Shown here piece after piece: positions 8,495 through 18,099 of a stretch of DNA of 27,360 nt. The notes below the pieces were generated by a model. It saw only the letters and a list, made by a program, of their open reading frames with translations. It ran no database searches and was not told where the DNA came from. Positions within the stretch are counted from its first letter, which is position 1, and the number at the start of each line of letters is the position of its first letter. The stretch comes from Chara braunii (Eukaryota; Streptophyta; Charophyceae; Charales; Characeae): NCBI GenBank assembly GCA_003427395.1, contig BFEA01000006.1, forward strand, positions 1,861,635-1,888,994. Direction: 5' to 3'. The position numbers and the translations under genes are program-made.

Positions 8495-9769
8495 GGTTCT
8501 ACAGTTCCAGCGATGCTAAGTATAGCCCCTTAGCTTGACCTTACAAAGTATGTCCCTTATACTGAGTTCATTGTAGTCTGGCATTCTCTCTCAAAAACTT
8601 TCAGCATAACCAAAGGATCACGTACCAAATGCTCATGGGACTACATGGAGGGATAGTGTATTTTTCAACATTCCAACAAAATACTCAATAAGCCCACAAA
8701 GGTCGTGCCTCCCTTACTTTGATCAGGGCAGGTAAGGTCACACGTCTTAGGGACATTTCTCAAATGTTTTTCAGAATTCTATCTCAATTGCTATAAGTTT
8801 TCCATCCATAATTCTCACAAAAGTTTTGGCCTTTCCTCGTCAGACTTACATTCACATATATATATATATATTTTTTATCGTTATAGTATCTCATTGGAGT
8901 GCTCTCTCATAATATCACTTTCATATAAGGAAAAACCCAATCAGCCATTGAGTTTCCTTCTCTCGCTTTTGAATCACACACAAGACACAACTTTAGTTGC
9001 GACCTTTCCATTCATCATCACTCAATTCATTGCTGAATATAACACAAAAGTCTTTCCTCTCAAACAGACGTGAGGTGCACTCTCTTTTCCTGTACTTATG
9101 ACTTCGTCTGTTATTGTAACAGGTATGCCTAAGTATAGAGGGAGATAGTGCAGATTAGGTCGTCTTACAATATTTATTTCATCACAACAATCATTCATAT
9201 GAGCAAGTCCACAAACTGAGAGTGAGTGTGACACACCACACAAAAAGGAAGAAGTTTGAGACTCGCGTATGCGCACAAAATCTGGGGCCTTGCAATAATC
9301 AAAGACTCCCGTTCATATCGAAAACGGTCAAGGTATCGTACAAATAATCCAAATATCACACAATGAGTCTGGGTATCGTACCAAGTGTCACAATATCTAA
9401 CAAAAAAATCAGAGTATCCGAACGAAGTGTCAAAGTAAAAGTCAAGGTAAAAAGAAATCAGGATCTCACACCGCTCTTAACGAGAAAGAATCATAAACTC
9501 ACACAAAAGCACTATCTAAGAACACTCCACACCATACTAAAGAAAAAACGAAGTAATCAAAGTCACACTCAATGTCAACCTATGTACCATTAATCCAGAA
9601 AGTCTATAATGTGAAGGTAAACATCTCAATGTCAGCTTTAGTCACTGATATACACGGTCGTGATCCAATCCTCCATGTGTCCTCCTATATACAATCATCC
9701 ATCAGTTACTAAGTCAGAGATGTCTTATACATACTAGCTATAGATCTTTCAGGACCCTATTAATGAACC
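8495..9769. other. Element 3' untranslated region, gene-free
   Basis: AT-rich sequence between the 3' ORF and the right border of segment Q, with a TA run at about 8857-8872. Degenerate repeats of a TATCGTACMAA-like motif occur near 9330-9420. Reading frames here are low-complexity (for example Lys/Val runs at 9363-9593) and are not credible. Confidence 0.5.
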
Positions 9770-11400
9770 CTACTCTTGATCACTCATAACCATCTGCAGC
9801 TGTCTATACAACTGCGCCCTCACCCCATCATGAGTCTTAGGGACTAGGTCCCCATCCCTATCTCTCCACCTCCCAGATGCCTCCCTGGTAACCAAGCCAT
9901 CTGCCTCATCTTTGAGGCTCTTGGGACAGTCCTCAGACCTATGCTTGCCCTTCTTGCAGTAGAAGCACTTGCCAGGCTTCCTTTGGGACATCTTGCCTTC
10001 GCTCTGCGAGGGCGCTGATGAGGAGGTTGATGTAACCTCGCTCGTAACCTCCTGCTGAGGAGCCCCTGAAGGAGTAGGACAGGTTGTTCTGTCATCTGTC
10101 TGGGTCACCTGCTCATCCCCTCGTGCCTCTGGCCCAGAACCAGTAGCCCAAGATCCCAATGCCTCCTCCAGTCCTGTAACAAGAGGCATACCTTGAGGTG
10201 TGGTCGACTCTTGACAGTCCTCCAGATTCTCTCCCTCAGCCATGACTTGCCCTGTAGTCTCCTGAGCTTCCTTCACTTCTGTAGCTTCTCCCTGAGTGAT
10301 CATCGGAGCACCCTCATCTTGTGCGGTTTCTGCCTGCTGCGTCGTATCCTCTCTCCTCTGTACCTGCTCAAATGCCAAAATAGAGGGCATTTGCCACTCA
10401 ACTTCATCGACCTCTGCCTCCTTCTTTGTTGGTATCTCCTCCGGTTGCAACGTCTCCTTGTCTAGCAAGGGGATCTCCTCACCCTTCTGCTGACTTGCCC
10501 CTTCCTCTTCCTTCTGGCACTTGAAGGCTTCTTCTGCGGGCTGTCTTCTGATCCCAAACCCTTGGACCTCTGTCCAATCCACCACTGTAGTTGGCGCCTG
10601 TTGTGCACATTTGGCCCCAAGATCCTCTATTCTCGTCTCCCACTTAACTTCCTTTGCCTAAAAGGTATTCTGTTGTACTTGCAAGTAGGTCCTCAGGGTG
10701 TCGTTAACTTTGTTGAGGGTCTGGTTGATGTGTCTGATGGCCTCGTTGTCTGCCCAGGCCTTCTCCACCTCAGCCTTCATGGCTTCCACCTCCTTGTCCT
10801 GCCTTTCCCCTTTCTTCTTCAAATCGTCAATTTCTTTTTGCCAATCCATTTTCTGCTCACGAGACGCCCGCGCCACCCTTGTCAACCTCTTCTCCATCTT
10901 TCCATCAGAAGCCTTGGCTGCCGCAAAACCTTCCTTCATAAGACCCTTCAGGTTAAGCAAGTCTGTAGAGACCAGCTTAAGCCCCATCTCCTGATGTTGC
11001 TCCCTGGGCCTCCTTGCTGCCTCTAACAACCTGTCAAAGCTGTCCCAAGCCTCTGTGAAAAGAGGGGTCTCATCGCCCTGAGCGCATGAGCCTTTTCTCT
11101 TTCCGTCTTCTAGTACCACAGGCTGCTCTCCCTGCTCAACCTTCTCGTGCAGCTCCGCAAGGTTCTTAAGTCTGATTTGGACTCTGATCTCTCTCTCTGT
11201 TGCTGCTCTCTCCTTCCTGTCATGTTCCTTCTCCTTTGCAGCCTGATCCTCACTCTGCTCCTGTCCTTGTGGCTCATGAGGCAGCTCTGGCTCCATGCCT
11301 AACATAGGGCAGTCCTGAGCAGGCTGAGGAGGTGCATCTGATCCACTTGGTGCCCCTCCTTCCTGAATCCTCTCTGCAGTCTGCCTCTCTGTCTGCTGTG
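9770..11400 (-). pseudogene. 3' ORF: coiled coil plus CCHC zinc knuckle
   Basis: One reading frame runs from about 11400 to the stop at 9770, broken only by a TAG at 10658-10660. The N-terminal part is Gln/Glu/Lys/Arg rich with strong coiled-coil character (roughly 10660-11260, many heptad-like Leu/Glu/Lys). The middle is acidic and Thr/Ser/Gln rich. The C-terminal part holds a CCHC knuckle, CFYCKKGKHRSEDC (9967-9926), followed by an Arg/Asp-rich GRWRDRDGDLVP stretch. The knuckle is gag-like and suggests nucleic-acid binding, but the ORF lies downstream of RNase H, where integrase normally sits. It is joined by frameshift to the post-RNase H region near 11440. It may be an extra structural or accessory protein of this lineage, or a gag-like module captured at the 3' end. 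Function unknown. Confidence 0.7.
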
Positions 11401-12261
11401 TCCAGTCAACATGTTGTTCCTCTCTCCTCTGAACCCTCTCAGCATGCTACTCTTCTCCTCTCTCTTGCCTGTGGGACTTGTACTCTCTCCTTCAATCCTA
11501 GCAACCTCTTCTTGAAGCAACGAGTTTGCCAACAGGTACATTTCACCTACCAATTGTTCATGCTTTTCTACCTGCTGGGGTCCGGTCTCCAATGTGACAA
11601 AGTCTTCCCGCAGTTGGTACTTATCTGCCAAGACCAACTCCATCATCCACTCCACTCCTGGCATTCCCCAAGAATCTTTCTCAACATAAGGTTTGAGGAC
11701 TCTATCCGGCCGCCGCACATGACCCGGAGGTACGAGCCATATAGGTCGTCCAAGAGTAACATAGTTACCTATAGCCAATGACCAAAAGTTAATGTGGAGT
11801 TTAACATCCTCTTCCTTGTCCAGGAAACCGTCGACCGGTGGAGTATCTTCAATCACCCATTTGTTGCTCTTGTCCCAGTCGATGCGACTTAACCCATCTG
11901 CCCTATTCTTGTTCCCAGGAATACGCTCCAATTCGAAGTTAAACATCCAGATGTACATCAACCACCTGGCAATGGTTGGATCTGAAGCAGCGAAGTTCTT
12001 AAGGAAACCAGCTAGAGCAGTTGGGTCTACCCTCAACATAAACCTGCTACCAAAAAGGTAGTTTCTAAAGATCCTCAAGCAGTGAAGAACTGCCAAGGTC
12101 TCGCGCTTAAACTGAGAGTAATTCCTCTCAGTTGTGTTAAGCGTTCGACTCTTAAACCTTAGCGGTCGATCTTATCCATTGAGGTCTCGCTGGATCAGTA
12201 CCCCTCCCAGGGCAGTCGACCCTGCGTCTGTTTTCACGATAAAAGGTCTGGTCATCACAGC
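11299..12261 (-). pseudogene. RNase H domain plus post-RNase H tail of pol
   Basis: The RNase H-like region starts near 12261 with FIVKTDAG, runs through a GGVLIQ segment, is interrupted by TAA at 12172-12174, and resumes with TERNYSQFKRETLAVLHCL, FRNYLFG, the DPTAL segment and RIPGNKNRADGLSR (to about 11880). These are the usual Ty3/Gypsy RNase H landmarks. A further 190 residues follow with no recognisable integrase zinc finger or catalytic triad; they include LHINFWSLAIGNYVTLGRP and KHEQLVGEMYLLANSLLQEE. The last 30 or so residues appear out of frame, with a frameshift near 11440 leading into the 3' ORF. The domain would degrade the RNA strand of RNA-DNA hybrids during reverse transcription. 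Confidence 0.85.
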
Positions 12262-12298
12262 CGCATGGTCTGGTACCCCCAGCACTAGACCCCCTTCC

Positions 12299-13077
12299 TC
12301 AAACTCTTTCTTCAGACCCTCTATTACTGACTCCTGCTTGTCTCCCCATTTTCAATCCTGACCTTGGCGCACAAGCTTTCGCAATTGCTCTGTCTTTGCC
12401 GCAAACCCTTTGATGAACACTCTTCAAAACCCACATGTTCCTAGGAAGCTCCTTACCTCTGTAATTGTCTCGTATGGTGTTGGTCATTCGAGAATCTTGT
12501 TCGTTTTTTTAGTGTCTGGCCGACGACCTCTCTCGTCGCACACAAACTCTAAGATCGTTGCTTTACGCATACAATGCCTGGACTTTGTTCCGCTTGCAGT
12601 GAAGTTATGCTCCTTTAACAAGTCTAGGACTTTACATAGATGTTCCACATGATCCCAGACAAATCGTCTAATCCCAGGCATCACCTCCTGCTCATCCTTC
12701 TCTTTTGGCCCTTTCACAGCCAGATCATCGATGTAAGGTTGTGTAATGTGAGGACTTACTGGTTGCATTGCCCTCACCATGTGTTTCTGGACCATGACAA
12801 CCGCGTTTGTTCACCCTTGCGGTGCGATATTCATGTGAATCAGCCCTCGAGGGGTATGCATCGCAGTCATTGGTCTGTCCTTAGGGTAAACAGGAAACCG
12901 GTCATAACCAGAATACAAGTCTATGAGAGATATTATGGATCTCCCCGCGCATGCCTCGGAAAGCGCATCAGCGTTAGGGAGACCCCCTACATCTCTCACT
13001 GTTACAGCATTCACGCGCTACAAATCGAGGAACATCGTCCCATCATGCTTATTAAGTACGACGGTCTCCATTCGACT
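12299..13077 (-). pseudogene. Reverse transcriptase domain of pol
   Basis: A single frame from 13077 to about 12484 holds the fingers/palm motifs: GGLPNADALSE, SLIDLYSGYDRF (12930-12895, first catalytic Asp), TPRGLIHMNIAPQG, and after a stop at 12811-12813 (TGA) QPYIDDLAVKGP, with the YIDD catalytic box at 12735-12724. A second stop (TAG, 13018-13020) precedes VNAVTVRDVGG. Beyond 12484 the frame shifts, and a thumb/connection-like region (the FLGTCGF and FIKGFA patches) is readable to about 12300. The box is YIDD, and the APQG replaces the more usual MPFG. Size and order fit a Ty3/Gypsy RT, but it cannot make a full enzyme. Confidence 0.92.
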
Positions 13078-13591
13078 TTAAAAAAATCGGCCCAATAGGA
13101 TGGGATGATCGAGGTCGGGCATCACAAAAAAACAGTTTCTCACTTTAACCTTGCCAATCTCCAAAACCACTCTCGATGCGGTCTCTATGAACACAAACCG
13201 ACTATTCGCTCCCATTAGAACTCCATTATCCGAGCGGTCAATCTCCATCCCCAAACGCAAGGCATGCTCCTCTTTTATGAGGTTCATTTCNGCCCCAGTA
13301 TCCACCATTGCCGTGCACGTTTTTCCTTTTACTACTACGTCCAAGCATCCATATGCGACGGACTTCCAATCCATCTTCGTGCCTATCTCTGCCCATTCCG
13401 CTTCCTTGGGGATTATGACCCTCAATCGTACGCTGGCTACCATCTTCCTGGATAATCGAGCTTTGAGCTTGTCCCGGAGCCTTGGGGCTGAAGCCAACAC
13501 ATCCTCCAGGTTCATAAGATGATTATGTCCCTCAAAAATTTTATCCATCATCTCCTTTACATCGTAGCCTTCTTCCACCCGGACACTATAT
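13078..13591 (-). pseudogene. Retropepsin (aspartic protease) region
   Basis: The retroelement part begins after the inserted fold-back element. IYSVRVEEGYDVKEMMDKIF and a basic helix lead to YGCLDVVVKGKTCTAMVDTG. The catalytic DTG is at 13302-13294, followed by an ambiguous base at 13291 and EMNLIKEEHALRLGM. The flap-side and C-terminal landmark MPDLDHPILLGR ends at about 13087, and a stop closes the frame at 13078. The apparent start upstream of 13591 lies within the insertion and is not native. It would process the gag-pol polyprotein. The N at 13291 is an assembly uncertainty right beside the active site. Confidence 0.88.
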
Positions 13592-13596
13592 ATCCA
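13592..13596. repeat. Target site duplication, left (ATCCA)
   Basis: ATCCA here and at 14464-14468 flank the fold-back insertion. Collapsing the two copies rejoins the reading frame of the retroelement (LKLD to IYSV on the minus strand). Confidence 0.8.
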
Positions 13597-13857
13597 TTCA
13601 ACTCGCAACGGGTTTTGTACAACTCCGTTGTACCCGTTGTACACCCCCGGGGTCCGAGTTGAATCCCCGTTGAATGGTACAACGGGGGCTTCCCATTGAA
13701 ATCCGATCAACGGGTCAGGCCCAATGGACCTCGGGCACGTGGCAGAATACACGTGGAAAAAAAAAATTAAAAAATTGCCCTCTGTGTGTATGTGTGTGTG
13801 TGAGAAAAACTGCCCACTTTTCTCGTTTTTTTTACTTTTCCTTTTTTTTTTTTTTTT

Positions 13858-13899
13858 GATTGATTGATTGATTGATTGGTGGGGGATGGGTCGCCCCCC
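13858..13899. repeat. Inverted repeat arm, left
   Basis: It pairs perfectly with 14194-14235 and consists of five GATT units plus a G-rich and C-rich end. It would form a 42-bp hairpin stem. Confidence 0.95.
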
Positions 13900-14032
13900 N
13901 NNNNNNNNNNNNNNNNNNNNNNNNNNNNNNNNNNNNNNNNNNNNNNNNNNNNNNNNNNNNNNNNNNNNNNNNNNNNNNNNNNNNNNNNNNNNNNNNNNNN
14001 NNNNNNNNNNNNNNNNNNNNNNNNNNNNNNNN
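13900..14032. other. Assembly gap (133 N)
   Basis: The run of N begins right at the end of the left arm of a large inverted repeat and before an AC tract. The true length and content are unknown. Single N bases also occur at 13291 and 15097. Confidence 1.
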
Positions 14033-14034
14033 AA

Positions 14035-14036
<2 letters not shown>

Positions 14037-14092
<56 letters not shown>
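14037..14092. repeat. AC microsatellite
   Basis: A long AC run inside the fold-back element. It is partly mirrored by GT runs at 14155-14177 and 13785-13803, adding to the element's self-complementarity. Confidence 0.95.
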
Positions 14093-14094
<2 letters not shown>

Positions 14095-14193
14095 ACGCAC
14101 ACACACTTGCGCCGCGCGGGGTCCCCGCCCGCGCAACTTCGGCGAAAGAAAGTGAGTGTGTGTGTATGTGTGTGTGTAATTGGGTGGGGGTTG

Positions 14194-14235
14194 GGGGGGC
14201 GACCCATCCCCCACCAATCAATCAATCAATCAATC
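14194..14235. repeat. Inverted repeat arm, right
   Basis: The reverse complement of 13858-13899, without mismatches. Confidence 0.95.
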
Positions 14236-14463
14236 AAAAGAGAAAAAAAAAAGTTAAAACAAAAAACGAGAAAAACGGGTTTTGGGGATGTAGAGAGCAA
14301 AAAAATCTACACCTTAATATTTTTTGTTTTTTTTTTCACTTGTGTTTTACCTGCACAAAAAAAAATCTGCGGGCCGAGTTGTACCACGTTCAACTCAGTT
14401 TAACGCGGAGTTGCAACGGGAGTTGAATGGGAGTTGAACCGTTCAACTCAAAACCCCCGTTGA

Positions 14464-14468
14464 ATCCA
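14464..14468. repeat. Target site duplication, right (ATCCA)
   Basis: The partner of 13592-13596 flanking the fold-back insertion. Confidence 0.8.
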
Positions 14469-15255
14469 ATTTCAGACACATAGCCCGGACAATATACTTA
14501 CTTTTCTTCCCTTCTGGAACCCTGTCCGTGTCTACCTTAACATCCCTCTTCTTTGCTCTTAGCTCGACCCTCTTATCCTCTTCTTTCCTTAACCTCTCAT
14601 CTCTTTCATCCTCGTCCTCCGAGATGTCTACTGTTTGTTTTCCCCCACTAGGCTCAGGAAAGTCCTTTGCCGGCTCATTGGGGCGTACTGGCCCCTTGGC
14701 CCTTGTCCTGACGGCCTGTGATGCTCCTCCTGATCTCGATGGTGGCCTGTAAGCCATTCTGGACTGAGGCGTCGGTCCTGAAACCGTTATGCCTGGTAGG
14801 CTCCCAGATCCTCCTTGCGATCCTGGACTCATATCGTAGAGATATACCAGTGACTTTTAACCTTTCCACTCCTTGACCTCTTCACACATGTTGGTCAATT
14901 TGTCTTGATACCTTCCTATTTTCACCACTAGATCCTCCATTCTTTCCATCGTTCTCCGTGCCTCATTCCAGTAACCCCTTTCTATCTCCTCGTCATATTC
15001 TACCACAATTGGTTCTTCCTTGACCGTACCGGCTTTCCTTTCCTGCTCTACTTCCTCATTCTCTCCTATCTCTTCAACCCTTACATCAGGACGGACNTCC
15101 TCCTCTTGCCAGATTCGAAACATGGCTGGAGGAGCGGGCGGTTTGCCGGCCTCGACTCGTCTCAAGGCCTCCTTTCTCGTCCCACTAGGGATCTTTGGGT
15201 CAATAAAGTATCCAAACTTATCATACATGTCACCGTCGTAGTTGGTACTAATCAA
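14469..15255 (-). pseudogene. gag-pro linker region
   Basis: One frame runs from 15255 to the insertion at 14468, broken by TAA at 14857-14859. The first part reads ISTNYDGDMYDKFGYFIDP and KIPSGTRKEALRRVEAGKPP, continues into an acidic KEEPIVVEYDEE patch, and ends in a Lys/Glu-rich helix. After the stop come a Ser/Pro/Gly-rich stretch and a highly charged DEDERDERLRKEEDKRVELR region. An ambiguous base lies at 15097. No catalytic motif. It is most likely the linker between nucleocapsid and protease in a gag-pro-pol polyprotein, and stays in frame with the knuckle upstream. Confidence 0.7.
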
Positions 15256-15285
15256 CCCTTCATCTTCATGGTTCCTTCAGACATG

Positions 15286-15775
15286 GCAGAACTTGATGGT
15301 ATGACCCTTCTGCCCACAATGCCAACAAATGACATTCCTTCAATCTATCCGTCCTCTACCAAAACCTCGCCCGCCGTCCTGACTACCCTGACTCGGTGAC
15401 GCATTCCAATCCCCATTTCCTCCTCCACTGGGATTGCCACCCCCATTTCCTCTTCCGTTTCCCCCGTGACCGCCATTTCCTCGCCCTCGGCCCCATCCTT
15501 GGTTATGTCCACGTCCTCCGCCTTGATTTCCCTGCGGCCCCTGTGGCACCGGCTGTTGAGGTTGGATTGGCTCGAGTGGCTTACTTGTTGAGTCTGGGGT
15601 CCTGGACACCCGCAGGAAGCCGCGCTAGTGGCGCTCCCGCGCACGATCCATGTGGTCCACTCACCGGCCATGGTACGTATGAACAGTGCCCAGGCCAAGG
15701 ACTCGAAGGTCCATAACCCGGCCACGGCCCATAGGGTGCTGGCGCGGCCTGGCCATGCGACTCCAGGGAAGGCAA
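15286..15775 (-). pseudogene. gag C-terminal part: Pro-rich, Gly/Arg-rich, CCHC knuckle
   Basis: From 15775 to about 15610, one frame gives a Pro/Trp/Tyr-rich low-complexity stretch (YGPWPGYGPSSPWPGH). A second frame, 15609-15343, gives a Gln/Pro segment followed by a Gly/Arg/Asn-rich RGG-like stretch. The frame meets TGA at 15340-15342, then CWHCGQKGHTIKFC (15327-15286), a canonical CCHC zinc knuckle, then another TGA at 15277-15279. Knuckle plus RGG region is typical of nucleocapsid RNA binding. Both stops could come from CGA by one C-to-T change. Confidence 0.8.
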
Positions 15776-15802
15776 TGCTGTTGCTTGCGGGGTCTGTCCT
15801 CT

Positions 15803-16662
15803 TCATGAGCCTTGTCCGCCTTGGGCCAAATTTTTGGCCTTCCTCTGTGCCTTTGTTAGCTTTTGAGGCTCAGACTCCTCTTCTTCCTCTTCTTCCTCCT
15901 CTTGCACCACCACCTTCTTCGCCTTTCCCTGAGTCTGCGGTGCTGCCGTAACTTTTCTTGTTGCCCTTGCCTCTTTTTCCGCATCGAGTTGGGCAACAAC
16001 ATCCTCCACCATTCTCTCAAAGTCTCTCCCGTCACTTGTCGTGGCATCCAAAGCCTTCCTTTTCTTCCTAGCCTGTCGCATTTGGAAGATGTCTACCTGG
16101 TCCAATTCCCCTTCTAACACGCCTTCTTTTATGGCGGCCCATGTCAACTTCTTCCCTGGCGCAGCCTTCTTGGTCGTGCAGAAGCCTCCCAATTCTTGAA
16201 GTGCCTAAGGAAGGTTGCACACTGCTCTTCTTCAGCCAACCCTGGGACTTTTCTTGCTATCTTTTCAAACGCCGTCATGAAAGCCCCCACCGTGGAGAAC
16301 TCATCTCTCTGCAACATTTCTAGGTCTGTCTTCGTTAGCAGGCCATCCCCTAACTTGAAGCGCCTCTGCATCTCTCCTTTGAACTTGGTCCAATCTCCCC
16401 CAGCTCCAGCAGCCACTTTCATTATCTCGGGGCAGAATTCCCACCAGACGTATCTGGGTAGGAACTTGAACTTATCTTCTTCAGGTACCTCGGCTGTAAC
16501 TTGTTCCAAAAGTTCCAGCCATTTAGACATCCTTTCCCCTTCAAACAGGAAGATGTCGACTTTAGGCACCTGAAGTCGTGCCAATTCCCTTTTCTCAAGG
16601 GCCTTGACAAAATCTGTCGGCGTAGCTGCCGGGCCTCGTTCGATTCCATCAGCGTCCGACAT
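15803..16662 (-). pseudogene. gag, N-terminal capsid region (frameshifted)
   Basis: The start is set at the ATG at 16662 (MSDADGIERG) rather than the upstream ATG at 16719, which would only add a Phe-rich stretch encoded by a poly-T tract. The capsid-like retrotrans_gag region includes KVDIFLFEGERMSKWLELLE, YVWWEFCPEIMKVAA, WTKFKGEMQRRFKLGD and VPGLAEEEQCATFLRHFKNW. Near 16190 the frame shifts; the second frame continues with KKAAPGKKLTWAAIKEGV and QVDIFQMRQARKKRKA and ends in an acidic Glu run and KLTKAQRKAKNL (to 15803). Gag would package element RNA in virus-like particles. It is not functional as it stands. Confidence 0.88.
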
Positions 16663-16991
16663 CTTTATCCCCTTAGCTAAATAACTTGTTAGGAAAAAAA
16701 AAAAAAAAAGATAGTCCATCAGATAACTTTCGACAAGTTTCAGGGGATTTGCCCTAAGTCCTATCCAGCCGTTCCACCCCTAGGTTCATTCAACCACTCT
16801 ATTATTAGTCATTCGGAACCTCAGATACAACCTTAGGTCATACTTCTAATCTCTTAGTCTTATTATTATCTCATACACAATCCTCTTATGTAAGACAACC
16901 CAAACCATAAGCTTTCGTCGTTTTGCCTAGATCATCAGCCTGCACTTAACCTGGGTTCGTTCTCTTAAGGACCCCGGTAGGCAGCCGAGAT
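16663..16991 (-). other. Element leader between PBS and gag
   Basis: This untranslated leader on the minus strand contains a 16-17 bp poly-T tract (plus-strand A run, about 16694-16709) just before the gag start. No other feature is seen. Confidence 0.6.
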
Positions 16992-17008
16992 CCCTGACAA
17001 CGATGCCA
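16992..17008 (-). promoter_or_regulatory. Candidate primer binding site
   Basis: On the minus strand TGGCATCGTTGTCAGGG begins with TGG, complementary to a tRNA 3' CCA, and lies 2 bp after ...CTCGACA, the candidate end of the 5' LTR. It does not match the common plant initiator-Met PBS (TGGTATCAGAGC). I cannot name the tRNA. Confidence 0.55.
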
Positions 17009-17144
17009 CCTGTCGAGCGCATCGGTCCCGCACGGGGACCCTCCCGACCGTGTCACGCAGAATTTTCCAGGACTTTGTCGCAGAGCGTTTCAGCCGCTTT
17101 TGCCGAGTGCGCCCCTACGACAAGACAGGGTCACGCGAGGCAAC

Positions 17145-17430
17145 CTCCACCTGCGGGAGTTGTCACCATCCCTTGGGTGGGCGTATCCCTGCCGAGCTAC
17201 TGAACCACATGCGAAAGTTTTTCGTATGCAATTGCAGAGGTGGCCCAGCCGAGGGCGTTTCTCGTTCGCTGTAGCATACAGGGTTGCGCGCGGTCGGACG
17301 CCCAAGAAATCGAACCCGCACGCGAATCGACGTTTTGGGGGGTTGCGGTCCCAAACGCGTACACCACAACACTCACATCTAACCATACATAACACATGGA
17401 AATACACAAAACAGACATCATGAACGACGC
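17145..17430. repeat. GC-rich block shared with 1-340
   Basis: The copy-B partner of the block at the window start. The 134 bases before it (17011-17144) include a GGTCCC/GGGACC hairpin near 17025-17041. The short frames on both strands are not conserved between copies. Confidence 0.7.
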
Positions 17431-17469
17431 CACAACACCACAATACTCCTAGTCCCTTCATTATCCGAC

Positions 17470-17850
17470 CCATAATTTTGTGTCGTGAGACTCAGATAGG
17501 AATCGCGTGCTGGATTTTTGTATAAGAGCTGTGCGGGCGCGTGACCTCCTCACATCAACCAGCCATGCGCGCATACGCAAGCACTAGCGTTGATGGGGTA
17601 CTATGTGGTGCTCATAACCTTACGGCCCTTGATAATCTCGAGGGTCGCGTTCGACACTCAAGTGTCGACTGGCAGGCGCTTTGAGGGGTAATCTCTCGAC
17701 GCCAGACAACCGTCATGTGCGGTTGAAGACCACACCCTCTTCTGCACGATGTGCAGAGGGGTTGAGTAGACAGCTTTAGGGTTGTCGTGGTAGCCAAAAT
17801 CAAGGGGTTTGACTTTGACGGCTACCACAGACTACAACGTCCAACCATGA
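17470..17850. repeat. Hairpin-rich block, copy 2 of 3
   Basis: Related to 345-760 and 18100-18450 through CATACGCAAGCA, GTACTATGTGGTG and GACACTCAAGTGTC-like patches. Hairpins: CTGCAC/GTGCAG (17742-17756) and GTGGTAGCC/GGCTACCAC (17786-17827), the latter with outer GTTGT/ACAAC. Stems differ from those of the other copies at comparable positions. Confidence 0.5.
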
Positions 17851-18099
17851 AGACTTTTAAGGAGGAAACAACTGCAGATAGTCTGATAGTCGTTCCAAAA
17901 GGGAGGGGTAGGTCAACGCGAAAGATGCGTGCGGATGATGCCCAGACTCAGATCCACGAGCAACCCGATGTTTGAGACTTTTGGAGGCTCGTACACGGGT
18001 CCCCATAGGTCGACTAGGCTTATTCCCTTGCTCCTGCGTCGTTTCGTGCTGCCGAAACTTGGGTCTACTAGCCGTGACTCGCTTTTGCCCTCTTCGCTC

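Larger units (their letters stand above)
13597..14463. mobile_element. Fold-back insertion element in the gag-pro region
   Basis: The element starts TTCAACTCGC and ends CCCGTTGA, giving short inverted ends TTCAAC/GTTGA(A), with ATCCA duplicated on both sides. Both subterminal regions are crowded with short GTTGAA/TTCAAC and GTTGTAC/GTACAAC motifs. Internally there is a 42-bp perfect inverted repeat (13858-13899 with 14194-14235) made of five GATT units and GGTGGGGGATGGGTCGCCCCCC, and further outward matching A/T-rich arms. The centre holds a 133-base gap, AC and GT repeats, and a GC hairpin. There is no transposase ORF, so it is a non-autonomous fold-back or MITE-like element. Apparent ORFs across it are repeat-driven. 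Confidence 0.8.
8338..17010 (-). mobile_element. Ty3/Gypsy-like LTR retrotransposon, decayed internal region
   Basis: Minus-strand order is gag, CCHC knuckle, retropepsin, reverse transcriptase, RNase H, then a 3' ORF. The PR-RT-RH order without an integrase ahead of RT places it with the Ty3/Gypsy-type rather than the Copia-type layout. It is inactive: multiple frameshifts, in-frame stops and an 867-bp insertion. No integrase HHCC or DDE region was found. A PBS-like site (16992-17008) sits 2 bp inside a TG boundary at 17011. The left boundary is a candidate only. The protein wording resembles retroelements I associate with Chara, which is an inference from memory. Confidence 0.9.

Noticed and set aside
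9363-9593. A 76-codon Lys/Val-rich ORF
   Set aside because: It comes from degenerate AT-rich repeats in the element's 3' untranslated region; low complexity.
13767-14426. Long ORFs on both strands across the N run
   Set aside because: They are Thr-His or Val-Cys repeats from AC/GT microsatellites and undefined residues; artefacts.
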